From assembly GCA_019057735.1 (NCBI GenBank), contig JAHLWV010000178.1:1-5361 (forward strand): a stretch of 5,361 nt of DNA, given 5' to 3'. The stretch is from Promethearchaeota archaeon (GTDB lineage Archaea > Asgardarchaeota > Lokiarchaeia > Sigynarchaeales > SOKP01). The notes beneath the pieces were generated by a model. That model made no database searches. It was not told the origin of the DNA and worked only from the letters and a program-made list of their open reading frames with translations. Positions 5,315 to 5,361 of the stretch are shown here, piece by piece; position 1 is the stretch's first letter; the number at the start of each line of letters is the position of its first letter. Both the position numbers and the translations under genes were made by a program.

Positions 5315-5361
5315 ATGAGATTTAAAGCTTTAGCAATCCTTTTTTCAGAACTCGAGTCTAC
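5315..5361 (+). CDS. lig: Probable ATP-dependent DNA ligase, first 15 codons only
   Basis: The gene runs off the right edge. The visible residues are MRFKALAILFSELES plus the first two bases of a Thr codon. This matches the opening helix of archaeal ATP-dependent DNA ligases, which typically begin MxYxxLAxxYExLExT before a conserved RL motif; that helix belongs to the N-terminal DNA-binding domain. These enzymes seal nicks in replication and repair by means of a lysine-AMP intermediate. The catalytic KxDG motif is far outside the window. The call rests on the pattern of about fifteen residues plus the good TATA box placed for a start at this ATG, so it is tentative. Confidence 0.5.
   Translation, partial: MRFKALAILFSELES

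Overview
The window looks like chromosome from an AT-rich archaeon, most plausibly an Asgard archaeon of the Lokiarchaeia type. This rests on gene content: an archaeal-type RuBisCO-like protein, a gelsolin-like protein, a HEAT/SDS22-like leucine-rich-repeat protein, a zinc-ribbon protein with probable longin-like and roadblock-like domains, and what looks like the first codons of an archaeal ATP-dependent DNA ligase behind a clean TATA box. T-tract ends of genes and TATA-like boxes fit archaeal transcription. No single marker proves the lineage, so the assignment is an inference of moderate confidence.

Layout: (1) 1-660, plus strand: C-terminal half of a form IV RuBisCO-like protein, entering from the left edge and ending in a T-rich terminator. 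(2) 696-4098, minus strand: three genes in one direction, in transcription order hisC (3007-4098), a zinc-ribbon/longin-like protein (1726 to about 2871) and a HEAT-LRR protein (696-1652). Gaps of about 135 and 73 bases with T-runs suggest separate units rather than a tight operon. The last gene converges on the RuBisCO-like gene across 35 bases. (3) 4099-4312: a divergent intergenic region holding a long imperfect inverted repeat. (4) 4313-5197, plus strand: gelsolin-like protein with a Pro/Lys/Glu-rich linker and an unassigned C-terminal domain, followed by T-tracts. (5) 5315 to the end, plus strand: start of a probable DNA ligase.

The genes do not form an obvious pathway. hisC is alone, without other histidine genes, between genes of eukaryote-like domain architecture. 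The most noteworthy points are the zinc-ribbon protein, whose full zinc site requires a non-canonical ATT start (or a corrected base), the gelsolin-like protein, and the inverted repeat between the two divergent genes. Domain names for the two eukaryote-like proteins come from reading the sequence by eye and need profile or structure comparison. I see no rRNA, tRNA, CRISPR array, insertion sequence or phage gene.
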